Source: UKL13-2 sp036394575
GTDB lineage: Bacteria; Pseudomonadota; Gammaproteobacteria; Burkholderiales; Usitatibacteraceae
DNA length: 64,000 nucleotides
Reading direction: 5' to 3'
NCBI GenBank assembly: GCA_036394575.1
Contig: DASWEY010000082.1
Span: forward strand, 124,001 to 188,000
Shown: piece by piece, positions 44,333 to 53,721 of the stretch
Numbering within the stretch: the first letter of the stretch is position 1
Layout of the letters: every line of letters begins with the position of its first letter
Made by a program: the position numbers and the translations under genes
Notes under the pieces: model-generated
What the model was told of the DNA's origin: nothing
The model's input: only the letters and a program-made list of their open reading frames with translations
Databases searched by the model: none

Positions 44333-45532
44333 ATGAGCCTCCAGTTCAAGCGGCTGGCCGACCTCGCCGCCGGCGGCCAGCTCGCCGGTAAGCGCGTGTT
44401 CATCCGCGCCGACCTCAATGTGCCGCAGGACGACGCCGGCAAGATCACGGACGACACGCGCATCCGCGCCTCGATCCCGGCCATCGAAATGGCGCTGAAG
44501 GCGGGCGCCGCGGTGATGGTGACCTCGCATCTCGGTCGTCCGACCGAAGGCGAGCTCAAGCCGCAAGATTCGCTGGCGCCGATTGGCGAACGCATGTCGG
44601 CGCTGATGAAGCGCGATGTTCCGCTCCAGGTGAATTGGGTGGACGGCGTGGAGGTTGCGCCGGGCCAATTGGTCCTGCTCGAAAACTGCCGCGTCAACAA
44701 GGGCGAAAAGAAGAACAGCGACGAGCTTGCCAAAAAATTGGCGGCGTTGTGCGATGTGTACGTGAACGACGCCTTCGGCGCCGCCCATCGCGCCGAGGCC
44801 ACCACGCACGGCATCGCCAAGTTCGCGAAAATCGCCTGCGCCGGCCCGCTGCTGGCGGCCGAGCTGGATGCCCTGGGTGCCGCCTTGCTGAGCCCGCAGC
44901 GGCCGCTGGTGGCGATCGTCGCCGGTTCCAAGGTGTCGACCAAGCTCACCATCCTCAAATCGCTGGCCGCCAAAGTGGATCAACTGGTGGTGGGCGGCGG
45001 CATCGCCAACACCTTTTTGCTGGCGCAGGGTTTCCCGATCGGCAAATCGCTGGCCGAGGCCGATCTGGTGGGCGAAGCCAGGGCGATCATCGAGATGATG
45101 GCGGCGCGCGGCGCGGCGGTGCCGATCCCGGTCGACGTGGTCTGCGGCAAGGCATTCTCGGCAACGAGCCCGGCGGTCACCAAGGCCGCTGCCGACGTGG
45201 CGGCCGACGACATGATTTTCGATCTTGGCCCGAAGACGGCGACCACCCTGGCGGGAATCATGAAAAACGCCGGCACCATCGTCTGGAACGGGCCGATCGG
45301 CGTGTTCGAATTCGATCAGTTCGGCCGCGGCACCGAAACCCTGGCGCGGGCCATTGCGGAGTCGAATGCATTCTCCATCGCCGGCGGCGGCGACACCCTG
45401 GCGGCAATCGCCAAGTATGGCATCGCCGACAAGGTGTCTTATATTTCCACCGGCGGCGGCGCCTTTCTCGAATTTTTGGAAGGAAAGGTTTTGCCTGCGG
45501 TTGCTATATTGGCCCAGCGCGCAACGGCGTAA
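44333..45532 (+). CDS. pgk: phosphoglycerate kinase
   Basis: A 399-residue kinase. RVFIRADLNVPQD, TSHLGRPTEGE, LLENCRVNKGEKKN and the ATP-binding GGGDTLAAI (DVFGTAHR-like segment YVNDAFGAAHRAEAT in the middle) are characteristic. The expected RF in LLENxRF reads CR, a minor change. It is co-directional between gap and pyk. Confidence 0.96.
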   Translation: MSLQFKRLADLAAGGQLAGKRVFIRADLNVPQDDAGKITDDTRIRASIPAIEMALKAGAAVMVTSHLGRPTEGELKPQDSLAPIGERMSALMKRDVPLQVNWVDGVEVAPGQLVLLENCRVNKGEKKNSDELAKKLAALCDVYVNDAFGAAHRAEATTHGIAKFAKIACAGPLLAAELDALGAALLSPQRPLVAIVAGSKVSTKLTILKSLAAKVDQLVVGGGIANTFLLAQGFPIGKSLAEADLVGEARAIIEMMAARGAAVPIPVDVVCGKAFSATSPAVTKAAADVAADDMIFDLGPKTATTLAGIMKNAGTIVWNGPIGVFEFDQFGRGTETLARAIAESNAFSIAGGGDTLAAIAKYGIADKVSYISTGGGAFLEFLEGKVLPAVAILAQRATA

Positions 45533-45568
45533 ACTGTCCGGTCACGACTACAAAAAACAGGATGGAAC

Positions 45569-47008
45569 ATGCCCCGTGCCACCAAGATCGTCGCCACCCT
45601 AGGCCCCGCCACTTCTTCCGCTGAAGTCCTCGAACGCCTGATCGTCGCCGGCGTCGATGTGGTGCGCATGAACTTCTCGCACGGCACTGCGGAAGACCAC
45701 CTTGGCCGCGCAGCCTTCGTGCGTGAGCTGGCCGCCAAGCATGGCCGCACCGTGGCCATCCTGGCCGATTTGCAGGGCCCGAAAATCCGCGTCGGCAAAT
45801 TTGCCGAGGGCAAGATCACCCTCAAGCCCGGCGACAAATTCATCCTCGACGCCACTTGCGAACTGGGCAACCAGGAACGCGTCGGCATCGACTACAAGGA
45901 GCTGCCGCGCGACGTGAAGCCGCGGGACCTGCTGCTGTTGAACGATGGCTTGCTGGTGTTCGAGGTGATCAGCGTCAAGGGCAGCGAGATTCATTGCGTG
46001 GTCCGGCAGGGCGGCGTGCTGTCGAACAACAAGGGCATCAATCGCAAGGGCGGCGGACTGACCGCGCCGCCGCTGACGGCGAAAGACATGGAAGACATTC
46101 GCACCGCCGCCAAACTCAATGCGGATTTCCTGGCGGTATCGTTTCCCAAGAACGGCGCCGATATGTACATGGCGCGCGAACTGATGCGCGCCGCCGGCGG
46201 CGATGCAATGCTGATCGCCAAGATCGAGCGCACCGAGGCGGTGACCAATGAAGCGCTGATCGACATCATGAAGGCCTGCGACGGCATCATGGTGGCGCGC
46301 GGCGACCTGGCGGTGGAGGTTGGCGACGCCGCCGTGCCCGCCCTGCAGAAGCGCATGATCCGCATGGCGCGCGAGATGAACAAGCTGACCATCACCGCCA
46401 CGCAGATGATGGAATCGATGGTGTCCTCGCCGATCCCGACGCGCGCCGAAGTCTCGGACGTAGCCAATGCGGTGCTCGACGGTACCGACGCGGTGATGCT
46501 GTCGGCGGAATCGGCCTCGGGCCAGTATCCGGTAGAGACGGTGGAAGCGATGGTGCGTATCTGCACCGAGGCGGAGAAGAGCGCGGAAGTGAAACTGGAC
46601 CGCGAGTTTCTGGACCGCGTATTCACCCGCGTCGATCAGTCGATCGCCATGGCCGCGCTGTTCACGGCGCACCATCTGAAGGTGAAATGCATTGCCGCGC
46701 TGACCCAGTCCGGCTCCACGGCGCTGTGGATGTCGCGCCTCAATTCCGGCGTGCCGATCTATGCCCTGACCCCGGAAGCGGCCACCCTCACCAAATGCGC
46801 CCTGATGCGCGATGTGCGTCCCTTTACCCTGGCCTATGAAGGTCACGACCGCGAAAAACTGCTGCGTGAAGCCGAACAGGTATTGCTGAACCAGAAGGTG
46901 GTTGAAAAGGGCGATCTGGTCGTGCTGACCATGGGCGAACCCATCGGCCAGTCCGGCGGTACCAACACGATGAAAATCGTCAAGATCGGCGAGCATCGGC
47001 CGGCTTGA
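45569..47008 (+). CDS. pyk: pyruvate kinase
   Basis: A 479-residue pyruvate kinase. RATKIVATLGPATSS, MNFSHGTAEDH, LADLQGPKIRVG, the catalytic Lys/Glu segment LIAKIERTEAV, ARGDLAVEVG and KLTITATQMMESMV match the family. It closes the lower-glycolysis cluster, 36 bases after pgk. No clear terminator follows; two small tandem hairpins do. Confidence 0.96.
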   Translation: MPRATKIVATLGPATSSAEVLERLIVAGVDVVRMNFSHGTAEDHLGRAAFVRELAAKHGRTVAILADLQGPKIRVGKFAEGKITLKPGDKFILDATCELGNQERVGIDYKELPRDVKPRDLLLLNDGLLVFEVISVKGSEIHCVVRQGGVLSNNKGINRKGGGLTAPPLTAKDMEDIRTAAKLNADFLAVSFPKNGADMYMARELMRAAGGDAMLIAKIERTEAVTNEALIDIMKACDGIMVARGDLAVEVGDAAVPALQKRMIRMAREMNKLTITATQMMESMVSSPIPTRAEVSDVANAVLDGTDAVMLSAESASGQYPVETVEAMVRICTEAEKSAEVKLDREFLDRVFTRVDQSIAMAALFTAHHLKVKCIAALTQSGSTALWMSRLNSGVPIYALTPEAATLTKCALMRDVRPFTLAYEGHDREKLLREAEQVLLNQKVVEKGDLVVLTMGEPIGQSGGTNTMKIVKIGEHRPA

Positions 47009-47083
47009 GGATTTGCGCGAAGCGCAAAATCGTCAAGGAGAGGTTGATGGTTTGAGGATTGCGCGAAGCGCAAAATCGTCAAG
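47005..47083. repeat. two tandem hairpin repeats after pyk
   Basis: A ~31-base unit, TGAGGATTTGCGCGAAGCGC followed by AAAATCGTCAAG, occurs twice (about 47006-47037 and 47053-47083). The second copy lacks one T. Each unit contains a TTGCGC-GAA-GCGCAA hairpin with a GAA loop. The first begins at the pyk stop codon. Confidence 0.75.
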
Positions 47084-47154
47084 AGGTGGGCGGCCGTTTT
47101 GACAGGTCTGGTAACTCGCTTGTGGCGGTGCACAGATTGGGCGAGATTAAAAAA

Positions 47155-47217
47155 CGTAGATCGCCATTTGGTGCGCTTTTCCGGCCATTTCTGCCCCGAA
47201 AGCCGCGCCAATGCTGG
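47155..47217. repeat. dispersed palindromic repeat, copy D
   Basis: 63 bases with the same boundaries as copy C: CGTAGATCGCCATTTGG at the left and GCGCCAATGCTGG at the right. The central loop has diverged (TTTTCCGGCCATTTCTGCCC). It lies 78 bases before the XRE regulator start, the only clear copy between co-directional genes. Confidence 0.8.
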
Positions 47218-47294
47218 ACTCTGCACTTTAAAATATCCCCTCATCAAGCAAGCTCCGTGACGCAAACCCATTGAACCCAGGCGCCAAAGACCGG

Positions 47295-48089
47295 ATGACC
47301 GCAAAAGCCCACACCAGCACCCTGATCGCCGCGCTCAAGGCCGCACTCAAAGCGCAAAGCATGACTTATCGTGACCTGGCCGCGCGTCTCGGCTTGTCCG
47401 AAGCCAGCGTCAAGCGCCTGTTCGCCGAGGAAACGTTCACGCTGAAGCGCCTGGAGGAAATCTGCCGGGTGCTCGAGTTTGACTTTTTCGAGCTGGCCCG
47501 CCAGGCCCGCGGCGCCAGTGCGGAAGTGGATGAAATGACGTTGCGCCAGGAGGAGACGCTGGCGGCCGATCCGCGCCTGCTCGGCATGTTCTACCTGGCG
47601 TTCAACGATTCGACCGTCGATTCCATCCTGGCCGGTTATGAGATCAGCAAGGCCGAATGCGTCAAGCTCCTGCTGCAACTCGAGAAGCTTGGCTTGCTCG
47701 AACTCGGCGCCAACAATGCGATCCGCCTGCGCGTTCCCAAAACGCTGCGGCTGCGTATCGACGGGCCGATTCGGCGCGCCCATGGCAAGGCGGTGGTCGG
47801 CGACTTCCTGCAGGCCGATTTTGCGGCGGCGGGGGGCCACTTCAAGTTCGAGTTTCGCGAGCTGTCGCCAGCCTCCGTAGCGCTGCTCGAGCGCAAGCTG
47901 GAACGCGTGACACACGAATTCCACGAATTGGCCGAGCTTGACAGCTATCTGCCCGCCGGGCAGCGCAAGACCATCGGCATGGCGCTGGGCATCCGTCCCT
48001 GGGTCATCTCGCTGATGGCGGGCCTTCACAAAAAAGAGCCAAAGCAGGAGCCGAACCCACGACAGGCCGTCCGCAAGGACGTAAAATAG
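47295..48089 (+). CDS. XRE-family transcriptional regulator
   Basis: A 264-residue protein with an N-terminal Cro/C1-type helix-turn-helix (MTYRDLAARLGLSEASVKRLFAEETFTLKRLEEICRVL, about residues 27-65) and a ~190-residue effector or dimerisation domain that I do not recognise. The ATG at 47295 was preferred to a TTG eight codons upstream. Its place between pyk and fba could hint at control of central carbon genes, but nothing in the sequence shows this. Confidence 0.85.
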   Translation: MTAKAHTSTLIAALKAALKAQSMTYRDLAARLGLSEASVKRLFAEETFTLKRLEEICRVLEFDFFELARQARGASAEVDEMTLRQEETLAADPRLLGMFYLAFNDSTVDSILAGYEISKAECVKLLLQLEKLGLLELGANNAIRLRVPKTLRLRIDGPIRRAHGKAVVGDFLQADFAAAGGHFKFEFRELSPASVALLERKLERVTHEFHELAELDSYLPAGQRKTIGMALGIRPWVISLMAGLHKKEPKQEPNPRQAVRKDVK

Positions 48090-48183
48090 CGGTCAATAAT
48101 CCCGCCCTCAAAAACACCACACGATATCGCCGGGCGCGCTCGTTTCGCTCGTTTATATATCGCCCCGCTTTCAGGAGGTTCCC

Positions 48184-49248
48184 ATGCCGCTCGTATCCAT
48201 GCGTCAATTGCTCGACCACGCCGCCGAAAACGACTACGGCGTGCCCGCGTTCAACGTCAATAACCTCGAACAGGTGCAGGCGATCATGGAGGCCGCTGCC
48301 GAAACCGATAGCCCGGTGATCATGCAGGCCTCGGCCGGCGCCCGCAAATATGCCGGTGAAACCTTCCTCAAATACCTTATCGAAGCCGCAGTCGATACTT
48401 ACCCGAACGTTCCCGTCGCCATGCACCAGGACCACGGGCAAAGCCCGGCCGTGTGCCAGCAGGCCATTCGCCTCGGCTTTTCGAGCGTGATGATGGACGG
48501 CTCCCTGCAGGCCGATGGCAAGACCATCGCCAGCTACGAATACAATCTGGACGTCACCCGCAAAGTGGTCGACCTGGCGCATGTGATCGGCGTATCCGTC
48601 GAGGGCGAGCTGGGCTGCCTCGGCTCGCTGGAAACCATGCGCGGCGACAAGGAGGACGGCCACGGCACCGATTCGACCATGACCCGCGAGCAATTGCTGA
48701 CCGACCCCGACCAGGCCGCCGATTTCGTCAAGCAAACCGGCGTCGATGCGCTCGCCATCGCCATCGGCACCTCGCACGGCGCCTACAAGTTCTCGCGCAA
48801 ACCGACCGGCGATATCCTCGCCATCGACCGCATCAAGGCCATTCACGCGCGCATCCCCAACACCCATCTGGTGATGCACGGCTCCTCCAGCGTGCCGCAG
48901 GATCTGTTGAAAATCATCCGCGACAACGGCGGCGAGATGAAGGAAACCTATGGCGTGCCGGTGGAAGAAATCCAGCTCGGCATCAAGCACGGTGTGCGCA
49001 AAATCAATATCGACACCGATATCCGCCTGGCCATGACCGCCGCGATCCGCAAATTCCTCAACGAAAACAAATCGCACTTCGATCCGCGCGATTACCTGAA
49101 GCCGGCGCGCGCCGCCGCCAAGGCGATCTGCAAGCAGCGTTACGAGCAGTTCAACTGCGTCGGCCAGGGCTCGAAAATCAAGCCCATCAACCTCACGCGC
49201 ATGGCGGAAAAATATGCCAAGGGCGAACTGATGCAAGTGGTCAAGTAA
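48184..49248 (+). CDS. fba: fructose-1,6-bisphosphate aldolase, class II
   Basis: A 354-residue zinc aldolase. VPAFNVNNLEQVQAIMEAA, VAMHQDHGQSP (zinc/catalytic region), GVSVEGELGCLGS, AIAIGTSHGAYKF, MHGSSSVP and KINIDTDIRLA carry the conserved ligands. It is preceded by a very strong Shine-Dalgarno (CAGGAGG) and followed by an intrinsic terminator, so it is probably a highly expressed single gene. Confidence 0.96.
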   Translation: MPLVSMRQLLDHAAENDYGVPAFNVNNLEQVQAIMEAAAETDSPVIMQASAGARKYAGETFLKYLIEAAVDTYPNVPVAMHQDHGQSPAVCQQAIRLGFSSVMMDGSLQADGKTIASYEYNLDVTRKVVDLAHVIGVSVEGELGCLGSLETMRGDKEDGHGTDSTMTREQLLTDPDQAADFVKQTGVDALAIAIGTSHGAYKFSRKPTGDILAIDRIKAIHARIPNTHLVMHGSSSVPQDLLKIIRDNGGEMKETYGVPVEEIQLGIKHGVRKINIDTDIRLAMTAAIRKFLNENKSHFDPRDYLKPARAAAKAICKQRYEQFNCVGQGSKIKPINLTRMAEKYAKGELMQVVK

Positions 49249-49266
49249 ACACGACTCACTCAATCC

Positions 49267-49296
49267 GGCCCGTCAATCCGGCGGGCCTTTTTATTT
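49267..49296 (+). terminator. intrinsic terminator after fba
   Basis: GGCCCG (49267-49272) pairs with CGGGCC (49282-49287), followed directly by TTTTTATTT. It ends one base before the start codon of the DUF3667 gene. Confidence 0.75.
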
Positions 49297-49297
49297 C

Positions 49298-50188
49298 ATG
49301 AATACGATTTCAAATTGCCTGAACTGCGCACATGAGCTCGGCGACAAGCCCGGGAACTACTGCCCGAATTGTGGGCAGGAAACCGCCCTGCATCCGCCCA
49401 CGGTGCGCGAATTCGCCCATGAGTTCATCGGCCATTATGTGGCGCTCGAAGGCAGGCTGTGGAAAACACTCGGCCTGCTGTTTTTCAAGCCGGCCGAGCT
49501 GACCCGCGAATACCTCGCCGGACGCAAGCGCCGCTATGTTCTGCCACTGCGGCTGTACCTGACGGCAAGCCTGTTGTTTTTCTTCATTGTGAAATTTGCC
49601 GGCATCAGCGGCACGAACACCATGAACAAGGAGGGTCGCGCCGCCCTCGACAGCGAAATTGCCCAGGGTGTCGGCGATTTGCGGAAGGGTCTGTCGGCAA
49701 TACCGGATTTGAAACTGCCGGCGACGGACGCCATCGATTGCAACAAGGACACCACGGCCTGCACGAAGATCAAGGCCTATTTGGCCAGGAAATACCCGGG
49801 CATGACCATGGAGCAGGTGCACGAGCAAATCCGGCACAAGCTGATATCGCTGGCGCCATACGCCGCATTCCTGCTATTGCCGGTATTTGCGCTCCTGACG
49901 CGGGTTCTGTACTGGCGGCGGGGTATGCTTTACGGCGAGCATCTGGTGTATGCGCTGCATATCCACGCCTTCGCGTTTTTCGCGCTGCTGCTGCTCAATT
50001 TGCTGCCGGAAATGCTGGTGCAGTGGCTGCTGTGGGCCATGTTCATCTATTTCTTTATTGGCTTGCAGCGCTTTTTTCATGGCCGCTGGTGGCTGAACGT
50101 GATTCGCTATTTCATCATCGGCACCATCTATCCCCTCGCCATGAGTGGCGTGATTCTGCTTTCCCTTTTCTATGCGGTGTTTGTCTGA
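49298..50188 (+). CDS. DUF3667 zinc-ribbon membrane protein
   Basis: A 296-residue protein. The N-terminal zinc ribbon CLNCAHEL...YCPNCGQE is followed by PTVREFAHEFIGHYVALEGRLWKTL and FKPAELTREYLAGRKRRYVLPLRLYL, the DUF3667 signature. Membrane helices lie at about 88-110, 185-205, 220-250 and 265-295, with a non-membrane loop between. Function unknown. Its ATG follows immediately after the fba terminator T-tract and has no Shine-Dalgarno, so its expression signal is unclear. purC starts two bases after its stop. Confidence 0.83.
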   Translation: MNTISNCLNCAHELGDKPGNYCPNCGQETALHPPTVREFAHEFIGHYVALEGRLWKTLGLLFFKPAELTREYLAGRKRRYVLPLRLYLTASLLFFFIVKFAGISGTNTMNKEGRAALDSEIAQGVGDLRKGLSAIPDLKLPATDAIDCNKDTTACTKIKAYLARKYPGMTMEQVHEQIRHKLISLAPYAAFLLLPVFALLTRVLYWRRGMLYGEHLVYALHIHAFAFFALLLLNLLPEMLVQWLLWAMFIYFFIGLQRFFHGRWWLNVIRYFIIGTIYPLAMSGVILLSLFYAVFV

Positions 50189-50190
50189 TC

Positions 50191-51060
50191 ATGTATGAAT
50201 CCTCCCTGCAGTCCCTGCCTTTGCTTGCCCGCGGCAAAGTCCGCGATATCTATGCGGTCGGCGAGGACAAGCTGCTGATTGTCACCACCGACCGACTGTC
50301 CGCCTACGATGTGATCCTGCCTACGCCGATCCCGCACAAAGGCGAAATCCTCGTCTCGCTGGCCAATTTCTGGTTCGAAAAACTGAAGCACATCGTGCCC
50401 AACCAGTTGACCGGCATCGATCCGGAAACGGTGGTGGCGGCCAATGAACGCGGGCAGGTGCGGGGCCGCGCCATCGTGGTCAGAAAATTCAAGGTCTTGC
50501 CGATCGAGGCGGTGGTGCGCGGCTACCTCGAGGGTTCGGGGTGGAAGGAATATCAGGAATCGCAAACGGTCTGCGGCATCAGCCTGCCGGCAGGATTGCG
50601 GCGTGCGTCCAAACTGCCGCAACCGATCTTTACGCCCGCCACCAAGGCCGAGGCCGGCGAACATGACGAGAACATCGATTTCGCCGCCTGCGAGAAGCTG
50701 ATCGGCGCCGCCCGCGCGGCGGAAGTGCGCGATACCGCCATCCGCCTCTACACCGAAGCGGCGGACTTCGCGCTTGGCAAGGGCATCATCATTGCCGACA
50801 CCAAATTCGAATTCGGTACCGATGCCAACGGCAAGCTGCATCTGATTGACGAAGCGTTGACGCCGGACTCGTCACGATTCTGGCCCCTGGCCAGCTACAA
50901 GGTCGGGGAAAGCCCGGAAAGTTTTGACAAGCAGTACATCCGCAACTGGCTGGATTCGATCGGCTTCAATCGGCGTCCGCCGGCGCCGCCCGTGCCCGCC
51001 GAGATCGCGCAGAAAACCAGCGACAAATATCGCGAGGCAATGACGAGGCTGACGCAGTAG
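50191..51060 (+). CDS. purC: SAICAR synthetase
   Basis: A 289-residue ATP-dependent enzyme of purine synthesis joining CAIR and aspartate. LLARGKVRDIYAVGEDKLLIVTTDRLSAYDVILP, VVRGYLEGSGWKEY, FTPATKAEAGEHDENI, IIADTKFEFG and DEALTPDSSRFWP are hallmark motifs of the ~290-residue form. The frame is open far upstream, but the protein starts at the ATG (MYESSLQS). purE/purK do not follow here. Confidence 0.96.
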   Translation: MYESSLQSLPLLARGKVRDIYAVGEDKLLIVTTDRLSAYDVILPTPIPHKGEILVSLANFWFEKLKHIVPNQLTGIDPETVVAANERGQVRGRAIVVRKFKVLPIEAVVRGYLEGSGWKEYQESQTVCGISLPAGLRRASKLPQPIFTPATKAEAGEHDENIDFAACEKLIGAARAAEVRDTAIRLYTEAADFALGKGIIIADTKFEFGTDANGKLHLIDEALTPDSSRFWPLASYKVGESPESFDKQYIRNWLDSIGFNRRPPAPPVPAEIAQKTSDKYREAMTRLTQ

Positions 51061-51534
51061 CTATTTGTTGTCGCGGTCCTGATTCAGCCGCCGCGACACT
51101 TTTCCGGCGACGTGGCTGCTGTCGTCGATCATCACCGAGAATTCAACCAGGTAACCCCAGGTATCGTGATAGTGGTAGTCCCAGGCGGTCTGGCGCAGAT
51201 TGTCGAAGCGGATTTTCTGCAAGGGCGGCCCGATGCGCTGCAAAACGGATGCGGAGGACTCGCCGACCGCTATTTGCTGGGTGACGTCATCATCTAGCGC
51301 GATCCGCACGCGGGTGGATACGCCCGCTTCATTGAAGTCGACCGCATAAGTGGGCGCCCCATACGGGCCGCCCGGGTAGAACCAGCGTACTCCCTCTGCC
51401 AGCTTGACCGTCATGGCCGGTTCGCCGCTGCTGGCGCGAATGTCGACATCACGCAGGCCGGTCCGCGGCGTGCTGGCACAGGCGCCCAGCAGCAGGACGC
51501 ATGACAGGGCGGCAATCTTCACGGTTGCGTTCAT
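51061..51534 (-). CDS. lipoprotein with BamE/SmpA-like domain
   Basis: A 157-residue lipoprotein: signal peptide with lipobox LLGAC (Cys at about residue 19). The C-terminal part (AVGESSASVLQRIGPPLQKIRFDNLRQTAWDYHYHDTWG) resembles BamE/SmpA-type folds that measure 'hub' interactions in the envelope. The resemblance is modest, and it is not the canonical BamE. Its stop abuts the purC stop tail to tail. Confidence 0.78.
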   Translation of the reverse strand: MNATVKIAALSCVLLLGACASTPRTGLRDVDIRASSGEPAMTVKLAEGVRWFYPGGPYGAPTYAVDFNEAGVSTRVRIALDDDVTQQIAVGESSASVLQRIGPPLQKIRFDNLRQTAWDYHYHDTWGYLVEFSVMIDDSSHVAGKVSRRLNQDRDNK

Positions 51535-51664
51535 GGGACACCTCGGGGTTCGTCGGCAATGCCGTTGGCGGCGGCGGGGTTACACCATAAACCATTTGAT
51601 AAGATGCACCTGTCAAAGTTCATGCGCAAGATTTCGCGCGACTGTCAATTTGCCGGAGAAGTCC

Positions 51665-52804
51665 ATGCCGCCTGCCCCCCATCCCGCCCAACTGACCCGC
51701 GACTTGCTGCAATTCAATACCGTGAATCCGCCCGGCGCGGAACGCGACTGCGCGCGGCGGCTGGGAAAATTGCTTGAGGACGGCGGCTTCAGCGTCAGTT
51801 ATCACGAATTTGCGGATACGCGCACCAGCGTGGTCGCCACCATCGGCGGAAAACACGAAAAACCGCCGATCTGCTTTACCGGGCATCTTGATGTGGTGCC
51901 CCTGGGCATGGCCGCCTGGACGCGCGACCCCTTCGCCGGCGAGACCGATGGCGACCGCGTCTACGGACGTGGTTCGACCGATATGAAAGGCGGCGTGGCG
52001 GCGTTTGTGATTGCCGCGCTGAAGCTGGCGCCGCATCTGAAAAATTTACCCGGTATCACCCTGGTGCTGACTGCCGGCGAAGAAGTCGGTTGCGAGGGGG
52101 CGAAATATCTTGCCGATGCGAAGGTATTGGACCGCGCCGGTGCCATCGTCATCGCCGAACCCACCGCCAACTATCCCTGCATCGGCCATCGCGGCCTGCT
52201 ATGGGTGGAAATCGAATCCAAGGGTAAGACCGCGCATGCCTCGATGCCCGAGCAGGGCGTGAACGCCATCTTCAAGATGAACAAAATCATCGATGAGCTC
52301 GAACGTTTCGACTGGCAGCATCATTGCGGCGTCGACTGTCACCACATGATGGGCAAACCCACCATGAATGTGGCGACCATCCATGGCGGCCTGAACACCA
52401 ATTCGGTGCCGGATTCGGTGAAACTCACGGTGGATATGCGTACGGTGCCCGGCATTGATCATGTGCATCTCTGCCGCTCGATTCAAGCACTGATCGGGCA
52501 GCAGGGGACGGTGCGCAAGCTGGTGGAGACACCGGTGCTGTACTCCGAACCGGACGAGTGGATCGAAAGCGTATTTGATGTCGCCGCGCCCTTCGTGGAT
52601 GCCAGGCCGACGCCCAAAACGATCATGTTTTCGACCGATGGCGCCGATCTGAAGCGCGCCTATGGCGGAACCATTCCGGCCGTGATCCTGGGACCCGGCC
52701 AGCCGGAACTGGCGCACCAGACCGACGAATGGTGTTCGCTGCGGCGCATCGATGAGTCGGTGGAAATCTTTGACCGCGTCATGCGCGAGTGGAACGGACT
52801 GTAG
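51665..52804 (+). CDS. M20 family metallopeptidase (ArgE/DapE-like deacylase)
   Basis: A 379-residue dizinc amidohydrolase. Metal and catalytic residues are visible in FTGHLDVVPLG, YGRGSTDMKGGVA, TAGEEVGCEGA and the C-terminal ELAHQTDEW. The family includes succinyl-diaminopimelate desuccinylase and acetylornithine deacetylase; length and motifs do not choose between them, so no symbol is given. The ATG at 51665 has GGAG upstream. Confidence 0.88.
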   Translation: MPPAPHPAQLTRDLLQFNTVNPPGAERDCARRLGKLLEDGGFSVSYHEFADTRTSVVATIGGKHEKPPICFTGHLDVVPLGMAAWTRDPFAGETDGDRVYGRGSTDMKGGVAAFVIAALKLAPHLKNLPGITLVLTAGEEVGCEGAKYLADAKVLDRAGAIVIAEPTANYPCIGHRGLLWVEIESKGKTAHASMPEQGVNAIFKMNKIIDELERFDWQHHCGVDCHHMMGKPTMNVATIHGGLNTNSVPDSVKLTVDMRTVPGIDHVHLCRSIQALIGQQGTVRKLVETPVLYSEPDEWIESVFDVAAPFVDARPTPKTIMFSTDGADLKRAYGGTIPAVILGPGQPELAHQTDEWCSLRRIDESVEIFDRVMREWNGL

Positions 52805-52851
52805 CGGTTCGAAGGCAGCGACGGCCGCCGTCATATCGTTCGTTCAGCGGC

Positions 52852-53655
52852 TCAGACTGAAATCGCCATCTTGATGGCGAGGGCCACCAGGAAAATCATG
52901 AAGACCTTCTTCAGCGTGTTTACCGGCATGCGATGCGCGAGTTTGGCGCCCCAAGGCGCCACCAGGAAGCTGGTGATGGCGATGCCGACAAAGGCCGGGA
53001 TATAGACGTATCCCAGGCTCCATGGCGGCAGATTGTGATCCTGCAGGCCGGTCGCCACATAGCCCAGCGTACCAGCCAATGCGATCGGAAATCCGACCGC
53101 CGACGAGGTGCCTATGGCATCGTGGATCTTGACATTGCACCAGGTCAGGAAAGTGATGGTCAGCACCGCGCCGCCGATGCCGGCAAGGCTCGACACGAAC
53201 CCCATCAGCAGGCCGAACAGTGTCATGCCCAGGCGGCCCGGCAGCTCGCGATGCGCCTGCGGCTTCACATTGAACACAAGCTGCGCCGCGAGGAAGCAAA
53301 TGAAGCCGACGAAAAAATACTTGAGGAATGTGGTGCTGGAAAAATAGGCAAATACGGTGCCGATCAGAGTGCCGGCAAGGATTCCCGGGGTCATCAGCCT
53401 GACCACGCTCCAGTTGACGGCCCCATGTGCATGGTGGGCGCGGGCGCTGGCGTAGGAGCCGGGCAGGATCGTCGCCATCGACGTGGCCAGCGCCATATGG
53501 ATCACATGATCCGAGGAATAACCCAGTTTGATGAAGGTGAGGGAAAGAATCGGCACCATCACCGAGCCGCCGCCGATGCCGAGCAGGCCCGCGAAGAAGC
53601 CGACGAATACACCGGCCGCCAGGTAGATGGCCCAGTAGCTCAAATCAATCAGCAT
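52852..53655 (-). CDS. TauE/SafE family sulfite exporter-like permease
   Basis: A 267-residue membrane protein with about eight helices in two repeats: GFFAGLLGIGGGSVMVPIL near the N-terminus and GFVSSLAGIGGAVLTITFLTW in the middle, the family's glycine-rich repeat. Members export sulfite, sulfoacetate or other small organic anions. The substrate is unknown. It diverges from no obvious regulator; EVE and 6S genes lie upstream. Confidence 0.9.
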   Translation of the reverse strand: MLIDLSYWAIYLAAGVFVGFFAGLLGIGGGSVMVPILSLTFIKLGYSSDHVIHMALATSMATILPGSYASARAHHAHGAVNWSVVRLMTPGILAGTLIGTVFAYFSSTTFLKYFFVGFICFLAAQLVFNVKPQAHRELPGRLGMTLFGLLMGFVSSLAGIGGAVLTITFLTWCNVKIHDAIGTSSAVGFPIALAGTLGYVATGLQDHNLPPWSLGYVYIPAFVGIAITSFLVAPWGAKLAHRMPVNTLKKVFMIFLVALAIKMAISV

Positions 53656-53721
53656 GGCGAATCGCAGCGTACATCAGCAAGGGTGCGTCGGATGTGTGGC
53701 GCCGCGCAGGATCGTTGGCGC

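Noticed and set aside
49459..50190. Upstream extension of purC as a 533-residue fusion
   Set aside because: It overlaps the DUF3667 gene in another frame; SAICAR synthetase starts at the ATG at 50191 with the usual length.
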